Origin: Methylobacterium tarhaniae
GTDB lineage: Bacteria > Pseudomonadota > Alphaproteobacteria > Rhizobiales > Beijerinckiaceae
Assembly: GCF_001043955.1 (NCBI RefSeq)
Contig: NZ_LABZ01000060.1
Location: forward strand, 1-41,965
Direction of reading: 5' to 3'
DNA length: 41,965 nucleotides
Shown: positions 34,110 through 41,965 of the stretch, piece after piece
Layout: each line of letters begins with the position of its first letter
How positions within the stretch are numbered: the stretch's first letter is position 1
Program-made: the position numbers and the translations under genes
Notes under the pieces: generated by a model
What the model was told of the DNA's origin: nothing
The model's input: the letters and a program-made list of their open reading frames with translations, nothing else
Databases searched by the model: none

Positions 34110-35389
34110 CCGATCTGCGCATCGCCATCCTGGCCCATGCCCACCCGGCCTTCAGCAAGGGGGGCGGCGAGATCCTGGCGCAGCGCTCGTTCGCGCAGCT
34201 GCGCGAGCGCTTCGGCCGGGCGACCTTGCTCGCCGCCCTGCCTCGCCACGTGCCGGCCGCCGTCTCGCTGTTCTCCCGGGACGAGAGGATCGTTCCCTAC
34301 GACCGCGACGAGTTCCTCCTCAACGCGCAGGGCTACGATCCCTTCCTGGGCACGGGCAGCGACGAGGCCTTGTTCGACGCCATCGCCGACCTGTGCGCCG
34401 AGCGCGACGTCAACGTCTTCCACTTCCACCACTTCTTCGGGCTCGGCACGAATGCGGCGGCCGCCCTGCGCCGGCGCTTCCCCCGCGCGGCCTTCGTGCT
34501 CACGCTGCACGAGTACCTGGCGATCTGCCACCAGCACGGCCAGATGGTGAAGCGGAACTCCCGCCAGCTCTGCTCCCGCGCCGCGCCGGTCGATTGCCAC
34601 GTCTGCTTTCCCGAGCACGCCCGGGAGGAATTCGCCCTGCGGGCCGCCCTGATGCGCCAGATGCTCGCGACCTTCGACGCCGTGACCGCCCCGAGCGCGT
34701 TCCTGGCCGAGCGGGTCTCCGCGGCCGGGCTGTCCGAGGCGGTCCGGGTGATTCGCAACGGGACCTCGGATCCCGGGCCCGAGGCGTTCGGAGCGGGCGA
34801 CCACGATCCCGCGGGGGATCTGCCGCAGGACCTCCCCCGCAGCTTCGCGTTCTTCGGCCAGCCCACGCCCTACAAGGGCATCGACGTCTTCCTCAGGGCG
34901 GCGCTGGCCTTCCTCGAGCGGGAGGGCGCGGCGGCGCGCTTCGCCGTCTTCGGCTGCGACGCGGCGCGCGTGCGCGCGATGCCCGAGTGCCAGGACCTGC
35001 TGCCCGGCCTCGACCGCTGGACCGGCAGCCTGCTCTTCCACGGCGTCTACGACCCGGAGGCCGTCGTCGCGCATATGCGCGCCTGGGGCTTCATCGTGGT
35101 GCCGTCGATCTGGTGGGAGAACGCCCCGGTCGTCGTCCAGGAAGCCTTCCTCGCCCGACGGCCGGTGATCGTCTCGGGAATCGGCGGCCTGCGGGAGGCG
35201 GTGACCCACGGACGCGACGGCCTGCACGTGCGGCCCAACGACTGGATGGACCTGGCGCGGACCTTCGCCCGCTGCACGCAGGAGGCCGGATTGTGGCGCA
35301 CCCTCCAGGCGCAGGTCGAGACGCCGCGCAGCATCGAGGCGATGAACGACGAGTTCGCCGCCCTCTACCGCACCATCCTGGCGCGCTGA
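34106..35389 (+). CDS. Family 4 glycosyltransferase
   Basis: The 427-residue GT-B enzyme starts with LRIAILAHAHPAFSKGGGEI, the usual acceptor-domain opening with a glycine-rich loop. The donor domain has FFGQPTPYKGIDVFLRA (249-265), FHGVYDP (311-317) and VPSIWWENAPVVVQEAF (332-348), the E-x7-E region, followed by RRPVIVSGIGGL. Four cysteines at 141, 156, 164 and 167 (including CHVC) could bind a metal or form a structural cluster, which is unusual for GT4. It is coupled to the preceding unknown gene by an ATGA overlap. GC content is high, unlike the GT genes in the left half, so this pair is probably resident. Confidence 0.92.
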   Translation: MTDLRIAILAHAHPAFSKGGGEILAQRSFAQLRERFGRATLLAALPRHVPAAVSLFSRDERIVPYDRDEFLLNAQGYDPFLGTGSDEALFDAIADLCAERDVNVFHFHHFFGLGTNAAAALRRRFPRAAFVLTLHEYLAICHQHGQMVKRNSRQLCSRAAPVDCHVCFPEHAREEFALRAALMRQMLATFDAVTAPSAFLAERVSAAGLSEAVRVIRNGTSDPGPEAFGAGDHDPAGDLPQDLPRSFAFFGQPTPYKGIDVFLRAALAFLEREGAAARFAVFGCDAARVRAMPECQDLLPGLDRWTGSLLFHGVYDPEAVVAHMRAWGFIVVPSIWWENAPVVVQEAFLARRPVIVSGIGGLREAVTHGRDGLHVRPNDWMDLARTFARCTQEAGLWRTLQAQVETPRSIEAMNDEFAALYRTILAR

Positions 35390-35489
35390 GGGCGGCCGCC
35401 ATGTAACCTGTCGCAGTGCGACCGTGATGAGGCTCACCTATGTCGTTAAGGCAACATGAATCTTTTTGATCCGGTCAGCCGAGGACAAG

Positions 35490-35517
35490 TCGACACGTGC
35501 TTTGACAGCCGTGTCGA
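35490..35517. promoter_or_regulatory. Inverted repeat in the leader of the second metalloprotease
   Basis: TCGACACG (35490-35497) and CGTGTCGA (35510-35517) are perfect complements with a 12-nt spacer. It lies 48 nt before the preferred start at 35566 and just before an alternative ATG at 35521. It could be an operator or an mRNA hairpin; no protein is known to bind it. Confidence 0.4.
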
Positions 35518-35565
35518 GGAATGCGACCCCTGGGGACAAGTGAGCGCTTCGGGTCCTCGGTCGGC

Positions 35566-37068
35566 ATGCCTTTCTCCTACACCATCGCCCTCAACGATTC
35601 GCAGAAGCGTCCCGAGGACGCGACGCTCCTGAGCAACATGCGGGCCGCGCTCGACGCCTGGTCCCGCTACATCACCGGCAAAGGCTCGGTCGACGTCCAG
35701 CTCAACGTGACGTCGCTGGCCGGGGGCTACCTGGCCGATGCCGGCCCGGCGCTCGAGATCGCGGTCGACAGGGACGGTGCGCGCACCGTGACCCAGAGCA
35801 ACGTCGTCACCGAGCTTCTCACCGGCCTCGACGCGAACGGCGCCGCCGCCGACCTGACCATCAACGTCAATGCCGACCTGCTCTCGAGCCTCTACCTCAA
35901 TCCTGCGCCGTCCCCGGGCGCCGTCGTGCCGCGCGGCAAGTACGATGCGGTCACGATCCTGACCCACGAGCTCGCCCACGCCTTCGGCGTCTCCGGCGCC
36001 CGCGATCCGTCCACCGGGGCGCTGCCGGCCAATACCGAGACCACCTGGGACCGGCTGGTCGCGCTGCAGTCCGACGGGACCGCGTATTTCACCGGAGCGA
36101 ACGCGACGGCCATCCATGGCGGCCCCGTCCCGGTGACGACGATCAAGAACGGCGAGCAGTACTATCACCTCGCCAACAGCGCCTCCGATCCGCTGAGCAA
36201 GGATCTCCTGGGCGGCACCGGCCTCATGGCGGGTGAATCCCGGTCGATCTCACCCCTCGACCTGGCGATCCTGCGGGATCTCGGCCTCACCGTCGCGACC
36301 GTCGACAGGCTCCAGTTCGGGACGATCGTGCACGACGCGCAGGGCGTGGGCGGGCAGATCTACCTGCTCTACGACGCGCTGCTCGGCCGCGCTCCCGACC
36401 CGCTCGGCTTCGGGTCCTGGATCGACGCGGTGCAGGACGGCACCTCCCTGCGCGACATCGCCCAGGCCTTCCTCGCGTCGCCGGAGGGACAGGCCCGGAC
36501 CGGCGCGCTCGGCAATGCCGGTTTCGTCGAGCAGCTCTACCGCACCGCCCTCGATCGCCCGTCCGATTCCGGCGGCCTCGCGGCCTGGACGGCCGCCCTC
36601 GACGCCGGCATGAGCCGGGCCGAGGTGGCTTTGGGCTTCGCCCTCTCGCCCGAGCACGTGGCGAACCTGAAGCGCACCTTCGATGCCGGGGTCTACGTGC
36701 CGAACCCGGAAGCCGCGGAGGTCGCGCGGCTCTATTACGGCGTCCTCGGCCGCGCGCCCGATTCGGGCGGCCTCGCGGACTGGACGAAGGCGGTCGATCA
36801 CGGCACCTCGCTCGAACTCGTCGCCGGCTCCTTCCTGCAGGCCTCGGAGGTCCAGGCCAAGGTCGGGGGATTGAGCAACGCGCAGTTCGTCGATGCGATC
36901 TACGTCAATGCGCTCGGCCGGCACGCCGAGGCCGGCGGCCTCGCCACCTGGACCGGCCATCTCGACGGCGGGGTGTCCCGCGCGAGCGTGACCGTCGCGA
37001 TCACCGAGAGCCTCGAGGCCACCCTGTATCACGCCGCCGACATCGAGACCGGCTGGCGCCTCGCCTGA
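35566..37068 (+). CDS. M8/leishmanolysin-like metalloprotease with four DUF4214 modules
   Basis: The 500-residue protein has no signal peptide. HELAHAFGVSG (134-144) has the two histidines and Glu of HExxHxxG but Gly144 where metzincins of the M10 type have His. About 60 residues on, IKNGEQYYHLAN places His201 as a likely third ligand, and GLMAGES with Met221 forms a Met-turn before SPLDLAILRDLGL. This spacing is that of M8/leishmanolysin-like bacterial proteins. From about 258 to the end are four DUF4214 units (e.g. LLYDALLGRAPDPLGFGSW, LYYGVLGRAPDSGGLADW), arranged as in the M10 protease at 25881. There are no RTX repeats. The ATG at 35521 is an alternative start giving 15 more residues. 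It is convergent with the type I secretion genes, which probably export it. Confidence 0.85.
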   Translation: MPFSYTIALNDSQKRPEDATLLSNMRAALDAWSRYITGKGSVDVQLNVTSLAGGYLADAGPALEIAVDRDGARTVTQSNVVTELLTGLDANGAAADLTINVNADLLSSLYLNPAPSPGAVVPRGKYDAVTILTHELAHAFGVSGARDPSTGALPANTETTWDRLVALQSDGTAYFTGANATAIHGGPVPVTTIKNGEQYYHLANSASDPLSKDLLGGTGLMAGESRSISPLDLAILRDLGLTVATVDRLQFGTIVHDAQGVGGQIYLLYDALLGRAPDPLGFGSWIDAVQDGTSLRDIAQAFLASPEGQARTGALGNAGFVEQLYRTALDRPSDSGGLAAWTAALDAGMSRAEVALGFALSPEHVANLKRTFDAGVYVPNPEAAEVARLYYGVLGRAPDSGGLADWTKAVDHGTSLELVAGSFLQASEVQAKVGGLSNAQFVDAIYVNALGRHAEAGGLATWTGHLDGGVSRASVTVAITESLEATLYHAADIETGWRLA

Positions 37069-37074
37069 TTCCGG

Positions 37075-37093
37075 CTCCCTTCGCGGAAGGGAG
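37075..37093. terminator. Hairpin after the second metalloprotease
   Basis: CTCCCTT (37075-37081) pairs with AAGGGAG (37087-37093) around CGCGG, 6 nt after the stop codon. No T-run is present. It is a plausible terminator. Confidence 0.5.
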
Positions 37094-37130
37094 ACCCGTC
37101 TCCGGCGGAGGGGCCCGCCTACCATGCCAC

Positions 37131-37153
37131 GGGCCGGCCTCGACCGCCGGCCC
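37131..37153. terminator. Hairpin at the end of the type I secretion operon
   Basis: GGGCCGGC (37131-37138) and GCCGGCCC (37146-37153) are perfect complements with a 7-nt loop, 13 nt beyond the minus-strand adaptor stop. With the hairpin at 37075 it insulates the two convergent units. Confidence 0.55.
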
Positions 37154-37166
37154 GCTCATCCAGCGC

Positions 37167-38516
37167 CTACTTCTCGCGCCACGCCTTGGCGATCTGGTCG
37201 CTCAGGGGCTTGACGAGGTAGCTCAGCACCGATCGCTCGCCGATCTGCAGGAACGCCTCGACCGGCATGCCCGGCACGAGGCGGGCGCCGCCGAGGCGAT
37301 CCTTCTCGGCCTGCGGCACGAGGATTCGCAGGGTGTAGTGGCTGGCGCCGGTCTTCTGATCGGTCGTGACGTCGGCGGAGACGCGCTCGACGGCGCCGTC
37401 GATCTCGGGGGTGGTGCGCTGGTTGAAGGCCGGGAACCGCAAGAGCGCGTGCTGCCCCTGCCGCACGCTGTCGATGTCCTGGGGCTGCACCCGGACCTCG
37501 ACGGCGAGCTGGTCGCTCGTCGGCACGATCAGCATCGCGGGCTCGGCCGGCGTGACGAGGCCGCCGACGGTGTGCACCGCCAGCTGGTGCACCACGCCGT
37601 CCTGGGGCGCACGCAAGTCGACGCGCTTGAGCTGGTCCTCGGCCGCGACGCGCTTCTCGATCAGCTCCGACCAGCGCCCGCGGATCTCCGCCAGCTCCTT
37701 GCCCACCTCGGTGCGCATGTCGCCGTCGACCTGGAGGATCTGCAGCTCGGTCTCGGTGATCTTGCCGCGCGCCGAGGCCATCGCGGCGACGAGCTGCCCG
37801 CGCTCGCCCTGGAGCCGGGCGGCGTCGCGCTCCAGCGCGGTCACGCGGCCGAACGGCACCAGGTTCTTGGCGAAGAGCTCGCGCACGCCGACGAGCTCGG
37901 TGCCGATGAGCGCGATCTCGCGTTCCTTGGCGGCCGCCTGCTCGGTGAGGCCGGCGATCTCCTGGCGCAGCTGGGCGACGCGCTCGCGCAGCTGCGCCTT
38001 CTGCCCCTCGCGGCTCGCCACGCGGGCGGCGAACAGGGTCTCCTCGCCGCTCAGGAGGCGGGCGACCGCCGGATCGCCCGCCCGGGCCACGAGCTCGTCG
38101 GGAAACCGCACCCGCGCCGCGCCGTCCCGCTCCGCTTCGTCCCGGGCCCGCCGGGCCGAAAGCTCGTCGAGGGCCTTCAGCACGATCTCGAGATTGGCGC
38201 GGGTCTGGGTGTCGTCGAGGCGGATCAGCACGTCGCCGAGGCGCACCCGGTCGCCCTCGCGCACCCGCAACTCGCCGACGACGCCGCCGGTGGGATGCTG
38301 CACCTTCTTGACGTTCGATTCGACCACCAGCTGGCCGGGCGCGATGACCGCGCCGGCAATCTGGGTCGTGGCGGCCCAGCCGCCGACACCCACCACGAGG
38401 GCGACGGAGAGCCCGAGCGAGAGGGCGAGGTGACGTCGGATCGAGGCCCGGGCCTGACCATCCGCCGGGGTGGCGGGCAGCAGGAGGGGGGCGGTCGGAT
38501 TGAGGCTCGCGGCCAT
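37167..38516 (-). CDS. HlyD/PrtE-family type I secretion membrane fusion protein
   Basis: The 449-residue adaptor links the inner-membrane ABC transporter to an outer-membrane TolC-like channel. One membrane segment lies at about 29-49. VVESNVKKVQHPTGGVVGEL (about 64-83) is the first half-lipoyl motif. A long coiled-coil region from about 95 to 275 contains many Glu, Arg and Gln residues. DLRAPQDGVVHQLAVHTVGG is the second half-lipoyl motif, and the C-terminal part forms the beta-barrel region. The ATG at 38516 overlaps the stop of the ABC gene by one base (TGATG), and AGGAG lies 8 nt upstream, so the two are coupled. No outer-membrane partner is in the window. The likely cargo is the DUF4214 proteases at 25881 and 35566. 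Confidence 0.94.
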   Translation of the reverse strand: MAASLNPTAPLLLPATPADGQARASIRRHLALSLGLSVALVVGVGGWAATTQIAGAVIAPGQLVVESNVKKVQHPTGGVVGELRVREGDRVRLGDVLIRLDDTQTRANLEIVLKALDELSARRARDEAERDGAARVRFPDELVARAGDPAVARLLSGEETLFAARVASREGQKAQLRERVAQLRQEIAGLTEQAAAKEREIALIGTELVGVRELFAKNLVPFGRVTALERDAARLQGERGQLVAAMASARGKITETELQILQVDGDMRTEVGKELAEIRGRWSELIEKRVAAEDQLKRVDLRAPQDGVVHQLAVHTVGGLVTPAEPAMLIVPTSDQLAVEVRVQPQDIDSVRQGQHALLRFPAFNQRTTPEIDGAVERVSADVTTDQKTGASHYTLRILVPQAEKDRLGGARLVPGMPVEAFLQIGERSVLSYLVKPLSDQIAKAWREK

Positions 38517-40306
38517 CAGGCGATCTCCTGCAGGCTGGCTTGGAGCCGGCGCACGGCGTTGTCCTGCGCGACGGCGGGCACGGGGGCGGTGGGCGCGCGC
38601 AGGACGTGCTTGAAGATCTCATCCTTCGGACCGATCGCCTGGACGCGGCCGCCGGCCATCACCAGCACGGTGTCGACGGCCGAGAGCGCGCTCGGGCGGT
38701 GGGCGACGACGACGCAGATCCCGCCGCGGCGGCGCACCGACTGGATCGCCTCGGTCAGGGCGGCCTCGCCCTCGCCGTCGAGGTTCGAGTTGGGCTCGTC
38801 GAGCACGACCAGGAACGGATCGCGGTAGAGGGCGCGGGCGAGGCCGAGGCGCTGGCGCTGGCCGGCCGACAGCATCGCGCCGCCCTCGCCGATCTGCGTG
38901 TCGTAGCCCTCCGGCAGGCGCAGGATCAGCTCGTGCACCCCCGCGGCCTTGGCGGCGGCGATCGCCAGGGCGGGATCGGCCCCGGGCTCGAAGCGGCTGA
39001 TGTTCTCCGCGACCGTGCCGGCGAACAGCTCGACTTCCTGCGGCAGGAAGCCGAGATGCCTCCCGAGCGCGTCGCCCTGCCACTGGTCGAGGGCGGCCCC
39101 GTCGAGCCGCACCGCGCCGCGGAAGGCCGGCCAGACCCCCACGAGGGCGCGCACGAGCGAGGACTTGCCGGAGGCCGAGGCACCGATGATCCCGAGGCCC
39201 TGGCCGGCGGAGAGTCCGAAGGACACGTCCTGCACCACGAGGCGCGGCGCGCCGGGAGGGGCGACGAACAGGTTCTCGACGGCGAGGGAGGCGACCGGCG
39301 CCGGCAGGGCGTGGACGACCCGGTCGGCCGGATGACGCGCCAGCGCCTGGGTCAGCCGCGCCCAGGATTGCCGCGCTTGCACGAAGCTCTTCCAGTTGGC
39401 GATGGCGAGCTCCGCCGGCGCGAGGGCGCGGGAGACCAGGATCGACGAGGCGATGATGACCCCGCCCGTCGCCTGGTTGTGGATCACGAGCCAGGCCCCG
39501 AGCGCCAGCACGCCCGATTGCAGCGCCACCCGGAAGAGCTTGGAGAGCGTGCCGAAGCCGGCCGATACGTCGGCGACGCGGGTCTGCGCCGCCATGTAGT
39601 CCCGGTTGACCGCGCCCCAGCGCGCGTTGAACCGGGCCTGCATGCCGAGCGCCGCGATCACCTCCGCGTTGCGCCGGCTGGTTTCGGCCAGGATGTGGCG
39701 CTGGGCGCCGTGCCGGGTCGCGGAGCGGGCGGGCCGACGCGTCGCGACCTCGGTGCAGAGGGTCAGGAGCGCCAGCACGCAGGCGCCGACGAGCGCGGCG
39801 ACCCCGATCATCGGATGGAACAGGAAGCAGATCGCGACATAGACCGGCAGCCACGGCAGGTCGAAGAGGGCACACGGCCCGGATCCCGCCAGGAAGGCCC
39901 GTACGCTGTCGAGGTCGCGCACCGGCATCGTCCCCTCGGGCTGTTCCGACCGGATGGGGGCCCGCACGAGGACGTCGAAGACCCGGCCGGAGAGGGCCGC
40001 ATCGAGGGCGACGCCGATGCGGGCGAGGATTCGCGACCGCAGCGTTTCGAGCGCGCCCTGGAAGACGAACAGGGCGAGCGCGAGGACCGAGAGGCCGACG
40101 AGGGTGGGGACGCTGCGGCTCGGGATGACCCGGTCATAGACCTCGAGCATGAACAACGAGCCCGTCAGGCACAGCACGTTGACCAGCCCGCTCACCAACC
40201 CCACGCCGATGAAGCTCGCACGGAAGCGGCCGAGTGCCGTTCCCAGCTCGGAGGCCCCCGCTGGCAGCCCGTCCGCCCGGCTGCCGCCACTGCTTGTCAC
40301 CGACAT
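38516..40306 (-). CDS. PrtD/LapB-like type I secretion ABC transporter (permease-ATPase)
   Basis: The 596-residue protein joins a membrane domain (first helices at about 32-55 and 67-84, others to about 290) to an ATPase. The ATPase has Walker A GASASGKS (375-382), Q-loop LPQEVELF (421-428), signature LSAGQRQRLGLAR (479-491), Walker B FLVVLDEP (498-505) and a downstream His in VVVAHRPSALS. It has no N-terminal C39-like peptidase or CLD domain, so it belongs to the PrtD group that exports RTX proteases and similar unprocessed proteins. The ATG at 40306 has AGGAG 5 nt upstream; an open stretch to 40378 lies in the leader. It is the first gene of the two-gene unit. Confidence 0.95.
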   Translation of the reverse strand: MSVTSSGGSRADGLPAGASELGTALGRFRASFIGVGLVSGLVNVLCLTGSLFMLEVYDRVIPSRSVPTLVGLSVLALALFVFQGALETLRSRILARIGVALDAALSGRVFDVLVRAPIRSEQPEGTMPVRDLDSVRAFLAGSGPCALFDLPWLPVYVAICFLFHPMIGVAALVGACVLALLTLCTEVATRRPARSATRHGAQRHILAETSRRNAEVIAALGMQARFNARWGAVNRDYMAAQTRVADVSAGFGTLSKLFRVALQSGVLALGAWLVIHNQATGGVIIASSILVSRALAPAELAIANWKSFVQARQSWARLTQALARHPADRVVHALPAPVASLAVENLFVAPPGAPRLVVQDVSFGLSAGQGLGIIGASASGKSSLVRALVGVWPAFRGAVRLDGAALDQWQGDALGRHLGFLPQEVELFAGTVAENISRFEPGADPALAIAAAKAAGVHELILRLPEGYDTQIGEGGAMLSAGQRQRLGLARALYRDPFLVVLDEPNSNLDGEGEAALTEAIQSVRRRGGICVVVAHRPSALSAVDTVLVMAGGRVQAIGPKDEIFKHVLRAPTAPVPAVAQDNAVRRLQASLQEIA

Positions 40307-40779
40307 GGTCGCTCCTGCACGGGCTGCCACCGTCGCGTCGCGCGATCGGGCTCGTCGTGGTGCCGCTCGTGCCGTCAACTCTAGGACCGGTCTTTAAATA
40401 ACATCTTAAGTGACGCGCGTATTGTGTATTTACCATCAAATCATTTACGGATCATTGATAATAAAAATGGTTTATTGGATATTAAAATTTATACGTGCCA
40501 TTTCGTTCGACTTCTGAACGCCATCGATCGCTTGGGCGTTCAAGGACTGTCTATCGACATCTTTTGGTGTGAATCGGAAAGCAGAGATGCAGGATCCTGC
40601 TCTCCCGCATCGGAAAGATCGCGCGAAGGGAGGAGGCTTCAGGGTCGGGCCTCGGATGGCGTGCTGGCAGCGCGGCGCTGTGGGCTTCATGCTGAACCGT
40701 CGCGCCCCACCCCGGCTTTCCTCGGCCGGAGGAGACGTGTTGCCGTCGTATCGATGGCGGGGCGCAAGACGGAGGCAGG
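40307..40779. other. Upstream region of the type I secretion operon, 0.47 kb
   Basis: The segment 40380-40510 is AT-rich and the likely site of the secretion promoter on the minus strand. The rest is GC-rich and holds only short, unlikely frames. No hairpin clearly ends the minus-strand phosphatase gene here. Confidence 0.45.
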
Positions 40780-41670
40780 TTACGCCCTGCGATGGATGGC
40801 CCGGGCGAGTCGCTCCGCCATCGTCTCGTCGCGGCAGAGGAGCCACAGAGCTTCGCGCGCCGAGAACTGCCGGTCGAACAGGTCGATCAACGCGGCGGGC
40901 GGCTGGGCCAGGTCCGGCCATCGGTAGAGCCTGAACCCGAGGGCTTCCAGGATGGCGAGGCCGGCCGCCGCGTCCCAGATCTTGTAGTTCACGCAGGTGG
41001 CGTCGAGCCGGCCGAGGGCGAGGAGCGCGGCATCGGCGGCCGCGCTGCTCTCGCTCCAGGGAAAGAAGCCCTGCTCGTAATCGAGCGTGTAAAGCTGGGC
41101 CGGGATCGGCAGCCAGCCGACATGATGGGTCCGCCGGTCCGGGCGCCGGAGGGGTTGCAACTCCCCGACCCGCCTGCCTGCGCGCGTCGGCGCCCAGTAC
41201 GCCACGCCCCCCGCTGCCGCCAGGATCAGGCCCCGCTGGTCGGCCGAGCGCCGGACCGCGAAGGGATCCGTCCGGTCGTCGAACCAGGCCGGCAGGCTGA
41301 TGACGCCGGCCCGCGGCCAGCCGGCGCGGCAAGCGGCCACCATCGTTCCCCAGCTCGCCAGGCCACCGGCATACGGCTTCGTCCCATCGACCGGGTCGCC
41401 GATGAACGTCCAGGATTCCTCGCTCAGAAGCGCCCGCGCTGCGTCATGGCCGAGATCGTCCGCGCTCTCCTCCTCGATCAGGCGCGGGCCGAAATGCGCG
41501 TGCAGCAGCCGGCTGATCGCGAGGTCGGCCTCGGTGAGAGCCTGGCCGAGGTCTCCGTCCTTATGGGTGACCTGAACCCCCCGGTCCTGATGGGTGAGCG
41601 CAAGGGCGCCGGCCTCCTCCGCGAAGGCGAGAAGACGATCGAGGATGGGGCAGGGGGTGATGATCGACAT
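40780..41670 (-). CDS. Inositol-monophosphatase-family phosphatase
   Basis: The 296-residue enzyme is a Mg-dependent, Li-sensitive-type phosphatase. The metal site is visible: IEEES (65-69) with Glu68, IGDPVDGTKPYAGG (90-103) with Asp92 and Asp95, and IWDAAAG (231-237) with Asp233. TEADLAISRLL (46-56) is the usual N-terminal helix region. Members act on inositol phosphates, histidinol phosphate, 3'-phosphoadenosine phosphate or fructose bisphosphate, and the exact substrate cannot be told. A role in sugar phosphate supply for surface glycans is possible from position only. The ATG at 41670 has no strong ribosome-binding site. Confidence 0.9.
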   Translation of the reverse strand: MSIITPCPILDRLLAFAEEAGALALTHQDRGVQVTHKDGDLGQALTEADLAISRLLHAHFGPRLIEEESADDLGHDAARALLSEESWTFIGDPVDGTKPYAGGLASWGTMVAACRAGWPRAGVISLPAWFDDRTDPFAVRRSADQRGLILAAAGGVAYWAPTRAGRRVGELQPLRRPDRRTHHVGWLPIPAQLYTLDYEQGFFPWSESSAAADAALLALGRLDATCVNYKIWDAAAGLAILEALGFRLYRWPDLAQPPAALIDLFDRQFSAREALWLLCRDETMAERLARAIHRRA

Positions 41671-41965
41671 ATCCGTGGGAGGCTCTTTCTACTCCAGAAT
41701 CGGGGCTTCCGGACGCGAGGCCGCCCGTCGCCGTTCCACCGCGGGCAGCCACAGGCTCGCGGGGGCAGTATCGGCGGCCCGGGTCACAGGAGGGATGAAC
41801 CCTGAAACGAGGGCGACCATCTGGATGTCTTGCCGGCGAGCGAGGCCATGAACCGGTGCCTACTGAAGCCGTGAAGCCTGAACGCGACGAAGCCCGCCAG
41901 AAGGTTCTGGCGGGCTTCGTCGTGAGGGTCGTGAGGAGGGAATGCGGCGTGCTTGGCAGGTCTGG
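41671..41965. other. Right-edge region without a gene
   Basis: No credible gene in 295 nt. It carries the strong hairpin at 41885-41922 and the promoter region of the phosphatase gene. Confidence 0.5.
41885..41922. terminator. Strong 18-bp hairpin
   Basis: The arms 41885-41902 and 41905-41922 (core GAAGCCCGCCAGAA / TTCTGGCGGGCTTC) are perfectly complementary with only two bases between them, so the inner pairs must open to form a loop. No T-run follows. It probably terminates a gene beyond the right edge or acts on both strands. Confidence 0.65.

Noticed and set aside
38540..40384. A 614-codon plus-strand frame opposite the ABC transporter
   Set aside because: The minus strand has Walker A, signature and Walker B motifs in order; the plus frame is a GC shadow.
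1..41965. CRISPR array, tRNA or rRNA genes, toxin-antitoxin pair, integrase
   Set aside because: No regularly spaced repeats, no tRNA-like cloverleaf or CCA end, and no integrase or toxin motif was seen while reading both strands.

Overview
The window looks like chromosome of a GC-rich alphaproteobacterium. Methylobacterium or a close relative is my best guess, from codon use, the many secreted DUF4214 proteins and the style of the glycosyltransferases. No rRNA or tRNA is present to confirm this. Housekeeping-like genes are very GC-rich. Most polysaccharide genes at about 3.1-23.3 kb are clearly AT-richer and are separated by 0.3-1.4 kb stretches with no convincing gene, which suggests a mosaic accessory locus assembled by transfer and decay.

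Layout. (1) At 1-2280 on the minus strand lie a HExxH gluzincin-like protein cut by the left edge and, upstream of it, an acidic protein with a repeated cationic Ala-rich segment. (2) At 3.1-23.3 kb is a dispersed Wzx/Wzy-type exopolysaccharide or capsule locus. It holds a Wzy/ExoQ-like polymerase, an Asp-box (BNR) exported protein, a Wzx-like flippase, a priming sugar transferase followed by a WecG/TagA-type transferase, a GT2, a Wzz/GumC-like chain-length protein, a GT4, a GT90 with a DUF4214-like N-terminus, and a methyltransferase. An MscS-type channel gene and an MFS transporter pseudogene sit among them. No outer-membrane exporter (Wza) or tyrosine kinase domain is in the window. (3) At 23.6-28.1 kb are a secreted beta-helix protein and a serralysin-like M10 metalloprotease with RTX repeats and four DUF4214 modules. 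(4) At 28.1-32.7 kb (minus) is a tightly overlapping operon, gmhA-gmhB-hldE plus a TPR/GT9-like glycosyltransferase, which would make and use ADP-heptose. (5) At 32.9-35.4 kb (plus) are an unrecognised 390-residue protein and a GT4, with overlapping stop and start codons. (6) At 35.6-37.1 kb is a second metalloprotease, M8/leishmanolysin-like, carrying the same four-module DUF4214 tail. (7) At 37.2-40.3 kb (minus) is a two-gene type I secretion system (ABC transporter and HlyD-like adaptor), the probable exporter of both proteases. (8) At 40.8-41.7 kb is an inositol-monophosphatase-family gene, followed by a strong hairpin near the right edge.

Working model (inference): the locus builds a cell-surface polysaccharide matrix, makes a heptose donor for a glycosyltransferase, and secretes matrix-active proteins through a dedicated type I system. 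The most unusual features are the shared DUF4214 tail on two unrelated protease folds beside their likely exporter, and the acidic-protein/gluzincin pair at the left edge. All gene calls come from reading the translated sequence; no database search was run.
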